Source: DAOVVL01 sp965603095
GTDB taxonomy: Bacteria; Pseudomonadota; Alphaproteobacteria; Rhodospirillales; Magnetovibrionaceae
DNA length: 36,079 nt
NCBI GenBank assembly: GCA_965603095.1
Contig: CBFDBQ010000018.1
Coordinates: 1 to 36,079, forward strand
Direction of reading: 5' to 3'
Shown here: positions 35,350 to 36,079 of the stretch, piece by piece
Layout of the letters: each line of letters starts with the position of its first letter
Numbering within the stretch: the first letter of the stretch is position 1
The notes under the pieces: model-generated
Seen by the model: the letters and a program-made list of their open reading frames with translations, nothing else
Told to the model about the DNA's origin: nothing
Database searches by the model: none
Translations under genes and position numbers: made by a program

Positions 35350-36079
35350 TCACCCAGCCTTGCCAGTCTTGCCAGATAATTCTGCCGCTATACGCCTGGC
35401 TGCATCAGCCGGGTTTTCGGCCCCGGTAATGGGCCTGCCAATTACCAAATAATCAGCGCCTAAATCAATGGCATCACTGGGTGTTACCACCCGCTTTTGA
35501 TCATCCTTTGATGCCCATTCTGGCCTTATGCCAGGAACCACCAATTTGAAATCTGGGCCAATGTTACCGCGCAATGCCACCACTTCTTTGGCCGAACAAA
35601 CAACGCCGTCAAGGCCACTTTCTTTGGCTAACCGAGCCAGCCGGGTTACTTGTTCGATGGGTTCAACGTCAATCCCTACCTCGGCCAAATCGTCACGGTT
35701 CATTGATGTCAGCACCGTGACCGCAATAACCAATGGGGGTTTATTTCCAGATTTTTCAGCGGCTTGTTTTGCCGCGCTGGCGGCCGCTACCATCATGTCC
35801 CGCCCGCCAGATGCGTGAACGTTTAACATGAACGGATTTAACAATGAGGCTGAGCGCACTGCACCAGCCACCGTATTGGGGATGTCGTGATATTTAAGGT
35901 CGAGAAAAATTGGCAAACCAAGCGCGGTGATGGCTTTTGCACCTTCTGGCCCACAAGCTGTAAAAAATTCTTTGCCCAGCTTTATCCCGCCAACCAGACC
36001 TTTGAGACTTTCAGCCAGCGCAAGAGCGTGATTAATATCAGGCGTATCTAACGCAACAAAAATGCGCTCAAACGGCTTT
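35350..36079 (-). CDS. pyrF: Orotidine 5'-phosphate decarboxylase, 5' end outside window
   Basis: Makes UMP from OMP in pyrimidine synthesis. The frame runs open from the right edge. Its first visible residues are KPFERIFVALDTPDIN, then IKLGKEFF and the catalytic Lys/Asp motif DLKYHDIPNT, followed by HASGG, VLTS, GIRPEWA and VIGRPITGA. The true start lies beyond 36079, only a few codons away judging from family length. The downstream gene starts 4 bases after its stop, so they are coupled. Confidence 0.95.
   Translation of the reverse strand, partial: KPFERIFVALDTPDINHALALAESLKGLVGGIKLGKEFFTACGPEGAKAITALGLPIFLDLKYHDIPNTVAGAVRSASLLNPFMLNVHASGGRDMMVAAASAAKQAAEKSGNKPPLVIAVTVLTSMNRDDLAEVGIDVEPIEQVTRLARLAKESGLDGVVCSAKEVVALRGNIGPDFKLVVPGIRPEWASKDDQKRVVTPSDAIDLGADYLVIGRPITGAENPADAARRIAAELSGKTGKAG

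Noticed and set aside
1..36079. Mobile elements, CRISPR arrays, tRNA or rRNA genes
   Set aside because: No repeat-spacer pattern, transposase, inverted terminal repeats or structural RNA was seen; the gaps are all short.

Overview
The window looks like chromosomal DNA of an alphaproteobacterium, probably a Rhodospirillales-like or related uncultivated lineage with moderate GC. The evidence is gene content and order: chvI-chvG followed by a short-form hprK, rapZ, a mannose-type EIIA, HPr and enzyme I; then ahcY; then a divL-like gene beside tsaE-amgK-murU-addB-addA-trxA; then a converging pyrF-trpF-trpB-trpA-accD-folC block. All of these neighbourhoods are typical of alphaproteobacteria. I see no insertion sequence, prophage, CRISPR array, rRNA or tRNA. 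No intergenic gap exceeds about 180 bases.

Layout. 1-800 (-): N-terminal part of a membrane diguanylate cyclase cut by the left edge. 852-2279 (+): a DUF423 membrane protein and a voltage-gated-type K+ channel. 2297-4120 (-): GTP-type PEP carboxykinase. 4278-8116 (-): a small membrane coiled-coil protein, then a tightly packed set read as cbtB, cbtA, two DUF1538 membrane proteins, a PII-like protein and a two-CBS-domain protein. 8296-14624 (+): ChvI/ChvG two-component system and a regulatory PTS (HPr kinase, RapZ, EIIA, HPr, EI). 14754-16160 (+): ahcY, ending in a clear terminator. 16296-18551 (+): DivL-like pseudo-histidine kinase. 18563-20355 (-): ferredoxin-NADP reductase and a diheme cytochrome c, translationally coupled. 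20507-29279 (+): tsaE, amgK, murU, addB, addA in one overlapping operon. 29361-29675 (+): thioredoxin. 29743-36079 (-): pyrF (cut by the right edge), a membrane-domain/TrpF fusion, trpB, trpA, accD, folC.

How the genes fit together. The PTS has no sugar-specific EIIB or EIIC here. It therefore looks like a phosphorylation-based sensor of PEP/carbon status, next to ChvGI and not far from PEP carboxykinase. AmgK/MurU recycle cell-wall MurNAc and AddAB repairs double-strand breaks. FolC, AccD, TrpA/B/F and PyrF are biosynthetic housekeeping.

The most unusual items are four. (1) The DivL-like kinase has Asn where the phosphorylated His should be, a lost catalytic N-box Asn and a lost G2 box. (2) A four-helix membrane domain is fused in frame to TrpF. 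(3) The DUF1538 pair + PII-like + CBS operon, headed by cbtAB, is the best candidate for an undescribed system, probably a regulated membrane transporter. (4) The pckA in this neighbourhood is of the GTP type.
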